Assembly (NCBI RefSeq): GCF_024718545.1
Contig: NZ_JAMXDB010000018.1
Coordinates: forward strand, 1 to 33,919
Origin: Weissella fangxianensis
Lineage (GTDB): Bacteria; Bacillota; Bacilli; Lactobacillales; Lactobacillaceae
DNA length: 33,919 nt
Direction of reading: 5' to 3'
The notes under the pieces were generated by a model. The model did no database searches. It was not told the DNA's origin and saw only the letters and a program-made list of their open reading frames with translations. Position numbers and translations under genes: made by a program. Positions 8,196 to 15,844 of the stretch are shown here, piece by piece (position 1 is the stretch's first letter; each line of letters opens with the position of its first letter).

Positions 8196-9374
8196 TTATT
8201 TATTTTCTTGAGATGCAAATACCAAATTATATTCATCCAACCCCAGTACATGGTGGGTAATAATTGAACAAGCACCCAGTAACGTTGCACAATTTGATCG
8301 TTTTGTCATATACAGTTCTGGCACCATGTCTAAACTCTTTGTTGTTGTTTGAATGGCCGTAAAAATTCCAGGGATATCTTCCATCAATTTCGAATTAATA
8401 AATATTTTTTCTGGTGAAAATGACACTGATGCGTTGTAAATAACTCGCGAAATAGCGGCGATAAACAAGTCAACAACCCTTTGCGCATCCTTATCTTTTT
8501 CATGTAATAATTTTTCCAAGCCTTCACGATCCAAACCCGAAATTTTCTTTTGTTTTTGAATTCTTTCAATAATGGCATCTTCAGAGCAAAAGTTTTCAAC
8601 TTTTTCAAAATTATATTGATTTTGTTCATCAATATTAGTAAACATCAACGAACTACCAATTTCACCGGCCGCTCCTTTCAATCCATGATATAAATTGCGG
8701 TTTAAAATAATTCCGGCTCCAATTCCTTTATGAATACTAATACTTAAAATATTATCATCACTTTGCGCCGCATTGAAATCTCGTTCGTATACAGCAGATA
8801 AATTAGCTTCATTTTCCAAGACAACTGGTACATGGTATTCGTCTTCAAATATTTGTTTCAAGTCAACATCTTTTATATCCCAGAATGGTGATTTCACAAT
8901 TCTATTATCGTGTACCACACCATGTATAGAAAACGCAATGCCTAACAACCCATTTTCTGTATCCATCTCCGCACCAATTGTCTGGATTTGCTTCTTAATA
9001 ATATCAATAGTCTTATAAATATCACGATTGTTAATTTCAATTCGTTCATAGCTAACACTTTTGCCGTTAAGCAAATTAGACATAATATGTAAATGACGGT
9101 AACCTAAATCAACACTTACTGTATAACCAAAATTATCATTTATGGTTACCAAAGTTGGCTTACGTCCACCCATTTTAGATGCTTCACCACTACCAATTTC
9201 TTTTAAATAGCCCATCTCATCTACTTCATTATACAAGGTCGTAATAGATGATTTATTCATACCCAAATTTCTAGCAATCTCAATCCGTGAAATTGGTGCA
9301 TTATTAATAACCTGTTGGAGCACCAATCTTAAATTTCCTTGGTGGAAAGACTCTTTTTTTGTTCCTTCATTCAT
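8196..9374 (-). CDS. xylR: ROK-family transcriptional repressor XylR
   Basis: A 392-residue repressor of the NagC/XylR type, close in length to Bacillus XylR. Residues about 15-75 form a winged helix-turn-helix ('ISRIEIARNLGMNKSSITTLYNE'). The rest is a ROK sugar-binding domain, with 'VSVDLGYRHLHIM' (ATP/sugar fold start), 'ENEANLSAVYE' and 'GLKGAAGEIG' (sugar-binding EIG motif). Xylose is the expected inducer. The zinc-type cysteine cluster of ROK kinases is absent, as in other XylR proteins. It sits between xylT and xylA, transcribed in the same direction but with its own promoter and terminator. A dyad TTATCAT-N10-ATGATAA lies upstream and may serve autoregulation. Confidence 0.9.
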   Translation of the reverse strand: MNEGTKKESFHQGNLRLVLQQVINNAPISRIEIARNLGMNKSSITTLYNEVDEMGYLKEIGSGEASKMGGRKPTLVTINDNFGYTVSVDLGYRHLHIMSNLLNGKSVSYERIEINNRDIYKTIDIIKKQIQTIGAEMDTENGLLGIAFSIHGVVHDNRIVKSPFWDIKDVDLKQIFEDEYHVPVVLENEANLSAVYERDFNAAQSDDNILSISIHKGIGAGIILNRNLYHGLKGAAGEIGSSLMFTNIDEQNQYNFEKVENFCSEDAIIERIQKQKKISGLDREGLEKLLHEKDKDAQRVVDLFIAAISRVIYNASVSFSPEKIFINSKLMEDIPGIFTAIQTTTKSLDMVPELYMTKRSNCATLLGACSIITHHVLGLDEYNLVFASQENK

Positions 9375-9421
9375 TATATTTTCTCGTTTCTAACTATTTT
9401 AGTTCGCTTTATTATATAACT

Positions 9422-9445
9422 TTATCATATTTCCTAAAATGATAA
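9422..9445. promoter_or_regulatory. Inverted repeat upstream of xylR
   Basis: TTATCAT and ATGATAA form a perfect 7-bp dyad with a 10-nt spacer, next to a minus-strand TATAAT (in GTTATATAATAAAG) that is the likely xylR -10. It could bind XylR itself or another factor. Confidence 0.4.
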
Positions 9446-9457
9446 GGCATCAAAAAA

Positions 9458-9474
9458 GCCAGTCACAGACTGGC
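9458..9474 (-). terminator. Terminator of xylT
   Basis: GCCAGTC-ACA-GACTGGC is flanked by A6 and T6 runs, a compact terminator just past the xylT stop on the minus strand. Confidence 0.85.
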
Positions 9475-9484
9475 CATAAATTTT

Positions 9485-10864
9485 TTAAATTTCTGATTGA
9501 TGTCCCTGTTGAACCTTAGGAGTATTTATATGTGCACGCATTGACTCTTCAATATCTTCAAGACTACGGTTACGTGTTTCAAATACATACCTTTTCACGA
9601 ACCAAATAGCTATGAAGCAAAGGATACCATAAATTAAGAATAGACTTCCGGTTCCAAAAAAGTCTAGCAATGATGGGAATGTTAGTGAAACCACTGTATT
9701 TGCTGTCCAATTGATAACACTGGCAAAAGAGTTTCCCAATCCACGGATATTTAATGGGAAAACCTCACCAATCATAACCCACATAACGGGTCCCCAAGTT
9801 CCTGAGAAAAATGCAATATAAATCGTTAGTGCAATAACACAAATGACTGCAGCAGTTTGTGATTCACCGGAAAACTTCATTGCAATACTCATAACAATTA
9901 ATGAAATTCCCATTCCTATGGAACCCACATTCAACATTTTTTTACGATCAAACTTATCCATAATAGCCACGGCAACAGCGGTTACTATAACATTAAAAAT
10001 TCCAATACCAATATGCGCTATTAAGGCTGCTGATACACCAAAACCAACGTCAGTGAAAATAGTAGGTGCATAATATAACACAGTGTTGCATCCCATTACT
10101 TGTTGGAAAATAGCTAATCCGATTCCAATAACCAAAGCTGGTCTGGTCATCTTACCAAACAGTTCTGACCAACCACCACTTTTAATATTAGCCGCCTCAT
10201 GAATGTTTACAAGTTCCTTATCGACAGCTTTTTGATTCCCCTTATTCATATTTAGCAGAACGTCTTCAGCCTTATCAGCTTGGTTAATCTTAACCAAAAA
10301 ACGAGGACTTTCAGGCAATAATAGTCCACCAAAGAAAAGAATCACCGCTGGAATTGCTGCAAATCCAAGCATCCAACGCCAACCTGTATAGAATCCAGAG
10401 AAACCATAGTTGGTTACGTATGCCACAAAAATACCAGTCATAACCATTAACTGGAACAAACTAGAAACTGTACCACGCTTATCAGCGGGTGCCAGCTCTG
10501 CCAGATACGTTGGAATCAATGCTGATGCCGCACCAACAGCCATTCCTAAAATAATTCTGGAAATAACTAGTGTCCAAAATTCTGGTGAGAATGCGGATCC
10601 AAGTGCTCCAACAAAGAAAATTATTGATGATAGAATCAACAATTTTTTTCGACCAAATTTATCTGAAGATGGTCCAATTATGGCTGCCCCAAGAATTGCA
10701 CCGATCAATACAGCACTAACAACCCAACCTTGTTGCCAAGAATTTAATTCCATCTGCTTTTGAATAAATAAAATAGCTCCAGAAATAACTCCAGTATCAT
10801 ATCCAAACAATAGACCACCTAAGGCCCCAAAGAAATAGATAAAACCTGTAGAAATACGTCTCAT
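9485..10864 (-). CDS. xylT: Xylose:H+ symporter (MFS sugar porter family)
   Basis: A 459-residue inner-membrane transporter with about 12 hydrophobic segments. Sugar-porter signatures are visible: 'GGLLFGYDTGVISGA' in TM1, 'DKFGRKK' after TM2, 'PESPRFL' at the end of the first half, a QQ pair in 'IGLAIFQQVMGCNTVLYYAP' (sugar-binding glutamines and asparagine), and 'DKFDRKK' in the second half. It resembles XylE/AraE/XylT proteins, and the xyl neighbours and a xylO-like operator make D-xylose the best substrate guess; L-arabinose is possible. It has its own promoter with a nearly consensus -10, a palindromic operator and a cre. Confidence 0.88.
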   Translation of the reverse strand: MRRISTGFIYFFGALGGLLFGYDTGVISGAILFIQKQMELNSWQQGWVVSAVLIGAILGAAIIGPSSDKFGRKKLLILSSIIFFVGALGSAFSPEFWTLVISRIILGMAVGAASALIPTYLAELAPADKRGTVSSLFQLMVMTGIFVAYVTNYGFSGFYTGWRWMLGFAAIPAVILFFGGLLLPESPRFLVKINQADKAEDVLLNMNKGNQKAVDKELVNIHEAANIKSGGWSELFGKMTRPALVIGIGLAIFQQVMGCNTVLYYAPTIFTDVGFGVSAALIAHIGIGIFNVIVTAVAVAIMDKFDRKKMLNVGSIGMGISLIVMSIAMKFSGESQTAAVICVIALTIYIAFFSGTWGPVMWVMIGEVFPLNIRGLGNSFASVINWTANTVVSLTFPSLLDFFGTGSLFLIYGILCFIAIWFVKRYVFETRNRSLEDIEESMRAHINTPKVQQGHQSEI

Positions 10865-10920
10865 ATTTCTTTCCCCTCTTTTTACTACTAGCTAGCAACG
10901 TTTTATTTAATTTTTAAGTA

Positions 10921-10982
10921 AGTTGGTTTTGTACACCAACTATTATAACACAACAAAATATGGTTGCAAAAAACGTTTACAA
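10921..10982 (-). promoter_or_regulatory. xylT: xylT promoter, xylO-like operator and cre
   Basis: On the minus strand TTGCAA (-35, 10964-10969), 16 nt, TATAAT (-10, 10942-10947). A perfect dyad AGTTGGT-N7-ACCAACT (10921-10941) abuts the -10. It has the same 21-bp length as the Bacillus subtilis xylO core and agrees at about 15 of 21 positions as recalled. A cre, TTGTAAACGTTTTTT (10968-10982, one mismatch), covers the -35. This fits repression by XylR plus catabolite repression by CcpA. Confidence 0.75.
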
Positions 10983-11032
10983 TAAGGAATCATTTTTATA
11001 AAACAAATTTCTTGTCACAGAGCTATGCTAAA

Positions 11033-11065
11033 AAGCAGCCGAATTTACAATAAATTCAGCTGCTT
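11033..11065 (-). terminator. Terminator of the alcohol dehydrogenase gene
   Basis: AAGCAGCCGAATTT and AAATTCAGCTGCTT form a 14-bp stem with one mismatch. TTTTTAGC follows on the minus strand, about 50 bp beyond the stop codon. Confidence 0.8.
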
Positions 11066-11117
11066 AATATACAAATTATTTAATTAGCAATAGTCTCGCT
11101 TTATAACACTATATCTT

Positions 11118-12305
11118 TTAAATTGAAAATGCCAAATCACCATCATAGGCAGCTTGGAATATTTTAACAATATCTTCTTTCGTACCAACGCGTGGATTTG
11201 ATGCGGCATTACCATCCTTCAACGCATTTTCAGCCATTAGTTCAAAGTCCTTTGGATCAGCACCAATTTCCTGAATAGTTTCTGGAATACCAACATCATC
11301 TGAAAGCTGCTTCATCCCCTTGATAGCAAGCTCTGCTGCATCACGCGTTGATAATCCTTCTGTATTTTCTCCCATAAATTCAGCTAACTCTGCAAAACGC
11401 TGTGGGTCAGCAATGAGGTTATACTTTTCAACATAAGGTAGCAATAACGCACAGCATACACCATGAGGCGCGTCATATTGACCACCTAATTGATGCGCCA
11501 TGGCATGGACGTAACCCAAGTTCGCATTATTAAATGCCATTCCGGCCAACATCTCTGCCTCTACCATCTTTGTTCGAGCATCTAAATTGTGCCCATTGGC
11601 AACGGCTTCTCGTAATGATGATTCCACAAGCTCAATGGCTTCAATACATTGCGAGTCAGTAATTGGATTATGATCGACTGAAACGTATGGTTCAATTGCC
11701 TGCACAAACGCATCCATTCCAGTGGCTGCTGTCAGGCCTTTAGGAACATCTAACATTAATGTTGGATCATTAAATGAAACTAGTGGAATATTACGCCATG
11801 ACACAACGACAAACTTCAAATGTGTTTCTTCATTTGTAATAACCGCATGACGAGTCAATTCAGAACCGGTTCCGGCAGTTGTATTAACCGCAATTAATGG
11901 TGGCAAAGCATTATCAAGTGTTTCTATACCAGCCAACTTCGTAATATCAGAACCATTAGTTAAGATAATTCCGGCACCCTTACCTGTATCATGAGCTGAA
12001 CCACCACCAATCGTGATGATTGAATCAGCATTCTCCTTTTCATATAAAGCCTTCACGGCTTGAATGTTACGAATCTTTGGGTTGGGTTCAACACCGTTAT
12101 AAATAACGTAGTCCACCCCTGCGGCTTCTAGTGATGCAATAGTTTGTTGTACCGCACCACCTTCTAAGCCTTCCAAAAATTTATCCGTGACTAATACTGG
12201 CTTTTTCATTCCCAGAATTTTAGCACGTTCCCCAATTTTCCCAATAACATTGGGACCAAAGAAGTTAACACTTGGCATTAAAAAATCGTAACTACGCTCA
12301 GTCAT
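11118..12305 (-). CDS. Iron-containing alcohol dehydrogenase (group III, FucO-like)
   Basis: A 395-residue NAD(P)-dependent dehydrogenase of the Fe-ADH family (lactaldehyde reductase, 1,3-propanediol dehydrogenase, butanol/ethanol dehydrogenases). The nucleotide-binding 'GGGSAHDTGK' lies at residues 100-109 and 'TTAGTGSE' at 142-149. Metal ligands by family alignment are Asp198, His267 (in 'GYVHAMAHQLGG') and His281 ('PHG'). The fourth, normally His in 'GMDALTHAIE', is Gln202 here ('GMDAFVQAIE'). It would reoxidise NADH by reducing an aldehyde, useful for heterofermenters growing on pentoses. The ribosome site is AAAGGGGG. It stands alone with its own terminator. The aldehyde substrate cannot be read. 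Confidence 0.88.
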   Translation of the reverse strand: MTERSYDFLMPSVNFFGPNVIGKIGERAKILGMKKPVLVTDKFLEGLEGGAVQQTIASLEAAGVDYVIYNGVEPNPKIRNIQAVKALYEKENADSIITIGGGSAHDTGKGAGIILTNGSDITKLAGIETLDNALPPLIAVNTTAGTGSELTRHAVITNEETHLKFVVVSWRNIPLVSFNDPTLMLDVPKGLTAATGMDAFVQAIEPYVSVDHNPITDSQCIEAIELVESSLREAVANGHNLDARTKMVEAEMLAGMAFNNANLGYVHAMAHQLGGQYDAPHGVCCALLLPYVEKYNLIADPQRFAELAEFMGENTEGLSTRDAAELAIKGMKQLSDDVGIPETIQEIGADPKDFELMAENALKDGNAASNPRVGTKEDIVKIFQAAYDGDLAFSI

Positions 12306-12371
12306 TATAAAATTTCCCCCTTTTAATTTGACCTGACTTGAAAAAAATTAATTCAACTCACCGTGGAAATA

Positions 12372-12441
12372 TAGCTAATATCCCCCAAAGATATCGCTAA
12401 ATCAAAAAATCCACCATATTAATTATATCATATATATATAT
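12372..12441 (-). promoter_or_regulatory. Promoter and structured leader of the alcohol dehydrogenase gene
   Basis: An extended -10 (TGATATAAT on the minus strand, about 12424-12432) lies beside a (TA)n run. The roughly 120-nt leader carries a dyad TAGCGATATC...GATATTAGCTA (12372-12399), which may be an operator or an RNA hairpin. No Rex-type site was recognised. Confidence 0.4.
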
Positions 12442-12549
12442 TCATCTTCATTCTGAGATACCTAAAATCATCTATTAATTGCTAGTGAATAGTGTAGAAT
12501 AGTTCCTAACAACAATTGTTATAAATTGACGAAAGGCATAAGGTGCATC

Positions 12550-13041
12550 ATGGGAAAATTACAAATTATTGGTAGATTAGCAAGAGTAGTATCTGCTGCA
12601 GTAACTCCTGTCGCACTAGATGAGGCGACTAAAATTATCAATAATCAGCTAGATAAAAGAAAGCACTATGTCAAAATACCCGATGTTAAATCACTCCCCT
12701 TAGATGAAGCAAGCAAAGTTCTTGAACAATATGAATTTAACTATGCTCTGGTAAAGCTACCCGCCGATATTAAGTATGCCAACAACGATAGCGACACAAT
12801 ATTACATATCCTACCAAAAGGTGGCACAAATGTTGATCCAACAACCTTTGTAAAGATCTACTATGCAGATGCTGATACAATCGAAAAGAGTAATACCTTA
12901 TTCAAAAATATGGTTGATCAAAAAATTGATAAGCAAGAAAAGCGCAAGCAAACCGTAAGGAATGTTGCCAATAAGTCTAAGCAAGTTGCAGCTGATGTTG
13001 GTAATAAAATAACACCACGTAAAAGGAATTCTGATAAGTAA
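12550..13041 (+). CDS. Small PASTA-domain protein
   Basis: A 163-residue protein from the ATG at 12550, preferred over an upstream in-frame TTG at 12526 because AAGGTG lies the right distance before it. Residues about 38-105 look like a single PASTA domain ('VKIPDVKSLPLDEASKVLEQ' followed by a variable strand, 'ILHILPKGGTNV' and 'VKIYY'). No kinase domain, signal peptide or membrane segment is seen. The C-terminus is a lysine-rich tail ('KIDKQEKRKQTVRNVANKSK'), probably helical and basic. PASTA domains usually bind muropeptides or other ligands outside the cell, so a stand-alone copy without an export signal is odd. The function is unknown. It is divergent from the alcohol dehydrogenase and followed by a terminator. 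Confidence 0.8.
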   Translation: MGKLQIIGRLARVVSAAVTPVALDEATKIINNQLDKRKHYVKIPDVKSLPLDEASKVLEQYEFNYALVKLPADIKYANNDSDTILHILPKGGTNVDPTTFVKIYYADADTIEKSNTLFKNMVDQKIDKQEKRKQTVRNVANKSKQVAADVGNKITPRKRNSDK

Positions 13042-13060
13042 TTTAATATCATTCGTGGGG

Positions 13061-13090
13061 TTGGAACAAAATAATTGTTCCAATCTTTTT
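13061..13090 (+). terminator. Terminator of the PASTA gene
   Basis: TTGGAACAA-AATAA-TTGTTCCAA followed by TCTTTTTT. The sequence GTGG...TTGGAACAAAATAA recurs in the ndt terminator (23530-23565), so the two belong to one terminator family. Confidence 0.85.
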
Positions 13091-13091
13091 T

Positions 13092-13369
13092 GCATATTAT
13101 CTTTTGCAAACTAATTAACTTTATCTTGCTTAGTTATTTTCCTTAATGCTTGAGCTGGTTTTAAACTAAATAAAAAATAGTTGAAGGAACTGAATCAATG
13201 ACATGCTCACGAATTAATCAGCTTCTTCAACTATTTCACTATTAAACTTTTTAAAATTAAATAACTCACCAATTTTTTTAGATACTCTGCTGGTATTTCA
13301 ACTTACTTTCTTCAAAAGTTTTGTTGTAAATCTACCACTCATTAGTCAAAAATGGCGAACAAGCGGTAC
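13092..13369. other. Gene-poor interval with a long imperfect hairpin and coding-like debris
   Basis: No intact gene is seen. AAATAGTTGAAG (13175-13186) pairs with CTTCAACTATTT (13225-13236), and pairing continues inward imperfectly. TTTTTTATT follows on the minus strand, so it may be the GH127 terminator. The right arm overlaps a stop-free minus-strand stretch (13214-13288) encoding VSKKIGELFNFKKF then NSEIVEEAD and a stop. A neighbouring frame reads VEIPAEYLKK. Together they look like the frameshifted end of a dead gene, at low confidence. Confidence 0.35.
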
Positions 13370-15778
13370 CTATTTTCTCATTATTTTAATTTCAAATATT
13401 CTGAGACTAGTTTGACCATCCGAAAGAAAATCAAGCTTTAATTGCTGTCCCTTCGGACAAATATGAAACTTCTTTGTATAAAAGCCATCTTCATCTCCAG
13501 TTTCATTTGACGAAACAGACAAAATTTTATCGTCAGCTGGATTATCATTTAACCTAAACTTTAATCGTTTACCAGTATCTTCATTATTTAATAAGAACGA
13601 TAATTCTAGATTACTATCCTCGTTACCTTGTAAGTCAAATGTATAGCCAAACGAACCGTTTTTATATGCCATACGATACGTATGACCCCATTGGTCGCCA
13701 ACCTCGGAATTATCTTTTACCAACTGATAAGTAAATTCAGCATTATTATTATCAAAGTTAATCAAATCGGCAATCGTATTTTCTTTAATAACTTTTGCTT
13801 GCTCAAGTTTCATACGCCGCTGTTTTACTTCCCTTGAACCTGCCTTTTGCCATTCAAAATAAACGCCGTAACGAGATTTATACACTTGATAATATGGGAT
13901 AAAATCATAATCTTCGGCTATATTAGGTAGCGTCATCTTAAACAAATTATCAGAAGCAAAATCAATCTGTACTTCATTTTCAACTTGTCCCTGCCAACTT
14001 GAAAAGTCAACTTCTGATGTCAGAGTTTGTGGAAAAGTTTCATCCCTAATTGCCATTCTAACCAGGACACCACCTGGATGATCCAAGTTTTGTTGCTCGA
14101 TTTGTGAGTCCGCACACCCTGCTAATACATATGGTCCATACTGTAGCGCAACATATTTTTTATTATCCGGAGCGCTCACGACATTCAAATTCATCGCAAA
14201 ATTAATTTTCACTTCATCTCCAGGTGCCAAATCAGAAATCTGCCAAAATCCATCAGCATTAACAAATCTCTCTACCTTTTGTCCATTGTGCAAGAGTGCC
14301 GAATCATCCCCAGCCCACTTTGGTTTCCTTAAATATAATTGAATTGGGTTAACGGGCTTATGACTATCAAGTTTTGATACAGTTAAGTCGAACTGATTTC
14401 GTTGGTTATTCCCACGTAATTTGATGACCAAATTATTTGCTGTAATCTGTAATTCGTTTGAGAAGTATAAATTAACATAGAGTTGATTATTTTTCTTAAA
14501 ATAGTAACTATCACTTAGTTTTGTAAAATTCTCAATACCCGTTCCCGTACAGCACCAAAATTCTGTAAATGGACGGTTATAGACTTTTGTATAACCTGCA
14601 GCCATCGGTTGAAAGTATGTCATCATACCAGTTTCTGGATTTTGTGAGGCTAAAATGGTATTAATATACGTTTGTTCATAATAGTCTAAATATTTTTTAT
14701 TACCCGAAATTGTAAATAGCAATCTCGTTAGTTTCAACATGTTATATGCATTACATGACTCACAGGTTTGTCCGCCATCTAATTCTTCGGCATCATGATA
14801 TAGCGCTGACGGTTCTCTAAAATGTTCCCCTTGGCTATTATCACCAGTGATATAAGTATGATTATTAACGACAATGTCCCAAAAATTTTTTGCTGCTTGG
14901 TAATACATCATCAGGTTTGTCTGTTGTTTAGTATCCAAAAACTTATTTTGTAAGTCTTGATCTGTAAAAATAACATATCGGTGTAAAGCGCCAATCAATT
15001 TTGGAATGGTCGTATTAGCATGTTTACCCGACAAGATATCTTTATTTTCCGCTAATGATTCAAATAGTGTCACTTCATCAAAATATTCTGCAACTGTTAG
15101 AAAATGTGCATTCAATGTTATTTCAAATAGCTGATACAAAGCATCATTCATACCACCATATTCGATTTTTAACATATAAGCACTATCAGTCAGTTGAATT
15201 AGTCGATTGTAAACGTACTCACCAAACCTTTTAGCAATCGTTAACGCTTTGCCACTGATTTCTGGGAGTTGTTCTTTTAAATTAGTATATGTTGCAAGTA
15301 ATCCGGCTAAAATTTTATGGAGATCATACCACGGTACTAAAACATTTTCCTTATCCTCAGCAGCAATAGCTTTTCCTTCCACTTCATCAAGTGCGACCTC
15401 TTTGAAGGCTGATACATATCCAGCACTTTCTGGATGCAATTTAGCATAATTTGTCTGAGCATCATATAATCCATTAACACTGGTTGCCAATTTGTTTACC
15501 AATTTCTCACGTATGACTTTGTTATCAACCATTAAAATTGCTTGAGACAGTGCCAAAATATAATGTCCAAAAAAATGTCCTCTAAAATTCACCTTATCAC
15601 TACGTTCCCAACCCGCATATCCAGTAACATTTCCCGAATCAATACCTGATATCTTATCGAACTCAAACAAAAACTTTTTAGGCTCCAATGATAGTAAATA
15701 ACTGATTGTATTTTCTTGAAAATGCAATATTTCATTGTCCAAAATTTTTACATTGTTCATACTAACTGGTTGTATCAT
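13370..15778 (-). CDS. GH127-type beta-L-arabinofuranosidase
   Basis: An 802-residue glycoside hydrolase of the DUF1680/GH127 family, which cleaves beta-L-arabinofuranosyl linkages with a zinc-held cysteine nucleophile. Family hallmarks are visible: 'GHFFGHYILALSQA' near residue 67, 'VPWYDLHKILAGL' near 148, 'GEHFREPS' (318-325, the acid/base Glu region), TCESCNAYN (338-346, giving Glu340 and Cys342) and FWCCTGTG (407-414, giving Cys409 and Cys410). The remaining 390 residues form beta-rich C-terminal domains, longer than the roughly 660-residue bifidobacterial enzyme. There is no signal peptide, so the substrate must be imported. The ATG follows AAGGGGAG. It lies 66 bp downstream of the GH51 gene, probably in one operon. 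Confidence 0.88.
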   Translation of the reverse strand: MIQPVSMNNVKILDNEILHFQENTISYLLSLEPKKFLFEFDKISGIDSGNVTGYAGWERSDKVNFRGHFFGHYILALSQAILMVDNKVIREKLVNKLATSVNGLYDAQTNYAKLHPESAGYVSAFKEVALDEVEGKAIAAEDKENVLVPWYDLHKILAGLLATYTNLKEQLPEISGKALTIAKRFGEYVYNRLIQLTDSAYMLKIEYGGMNDALYQLFEITLNAHFLTVAEYFDEVTLFESLAENKDILSGKHANTTIPKLIGALHRYVIFTDQDLQNKFLDTKQQTNLMMYYQAAKNFWDIVVNNHTYITGDNSQGEHFREPSALYHDAEELDGGQTCESCNAYNMLKLTRLLFTISGNKKYLDYYEQTYINTILASQNPETGMMTYFQPMAAGYTKVYNRPFTEFWCCTGTGIENFTKLSDSYYFKKNNQLYVNLYFSNELQITANNLVIKLRGNNQRNQFDLTVSKLDSHKPVNPIQLYLRKPKWAGDDSALLHNGQKVERFVNADGFWQISDLAPGDEVKINFAMNLNVVSAPDNKKYVALQYGPYVLAGCADSQIEQQNLDHPGGVLVRMAIRDETFPQTLTSEVDFSSWQGQVENEVQIDFASDNLFKMTLPNIAEDYDFIPYYQVYKSRYGVYFEWQKAGSREVKQRRMKLEQAKVIKENTIADLINFDNNNAEFTYQLVKDNSEVGDQWGHTYRMAYKNGSFGYTFDLQGNEDSNLELSFLLNNEDTGKRLKFRLNDNPADDKILSVSSNETGDEDGFYTKKFHICPKGQQLKLDFLSDGQTSLRIFEIKIMRK

Positions 15779-15844
15779 CTTTCTCCCCTTCTAAATAATC
15801 TATAAGATATTTAATTAGCTAATAACAATACCCAAAATTTTTAA

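Noticed and set aside
10410-10763. A 117-codon plus-strand ORF
   Set aside because: It is antisense to xylT with no start signals. Its composition mirrors the transporter codons.
12430-12442. TA microsatellite as a phase-variable promoter
   Set aside because: The (TA)n run near the alcohol dehydrogenase -10 has only about six units and is interrupted, which is too short to claim slippage.
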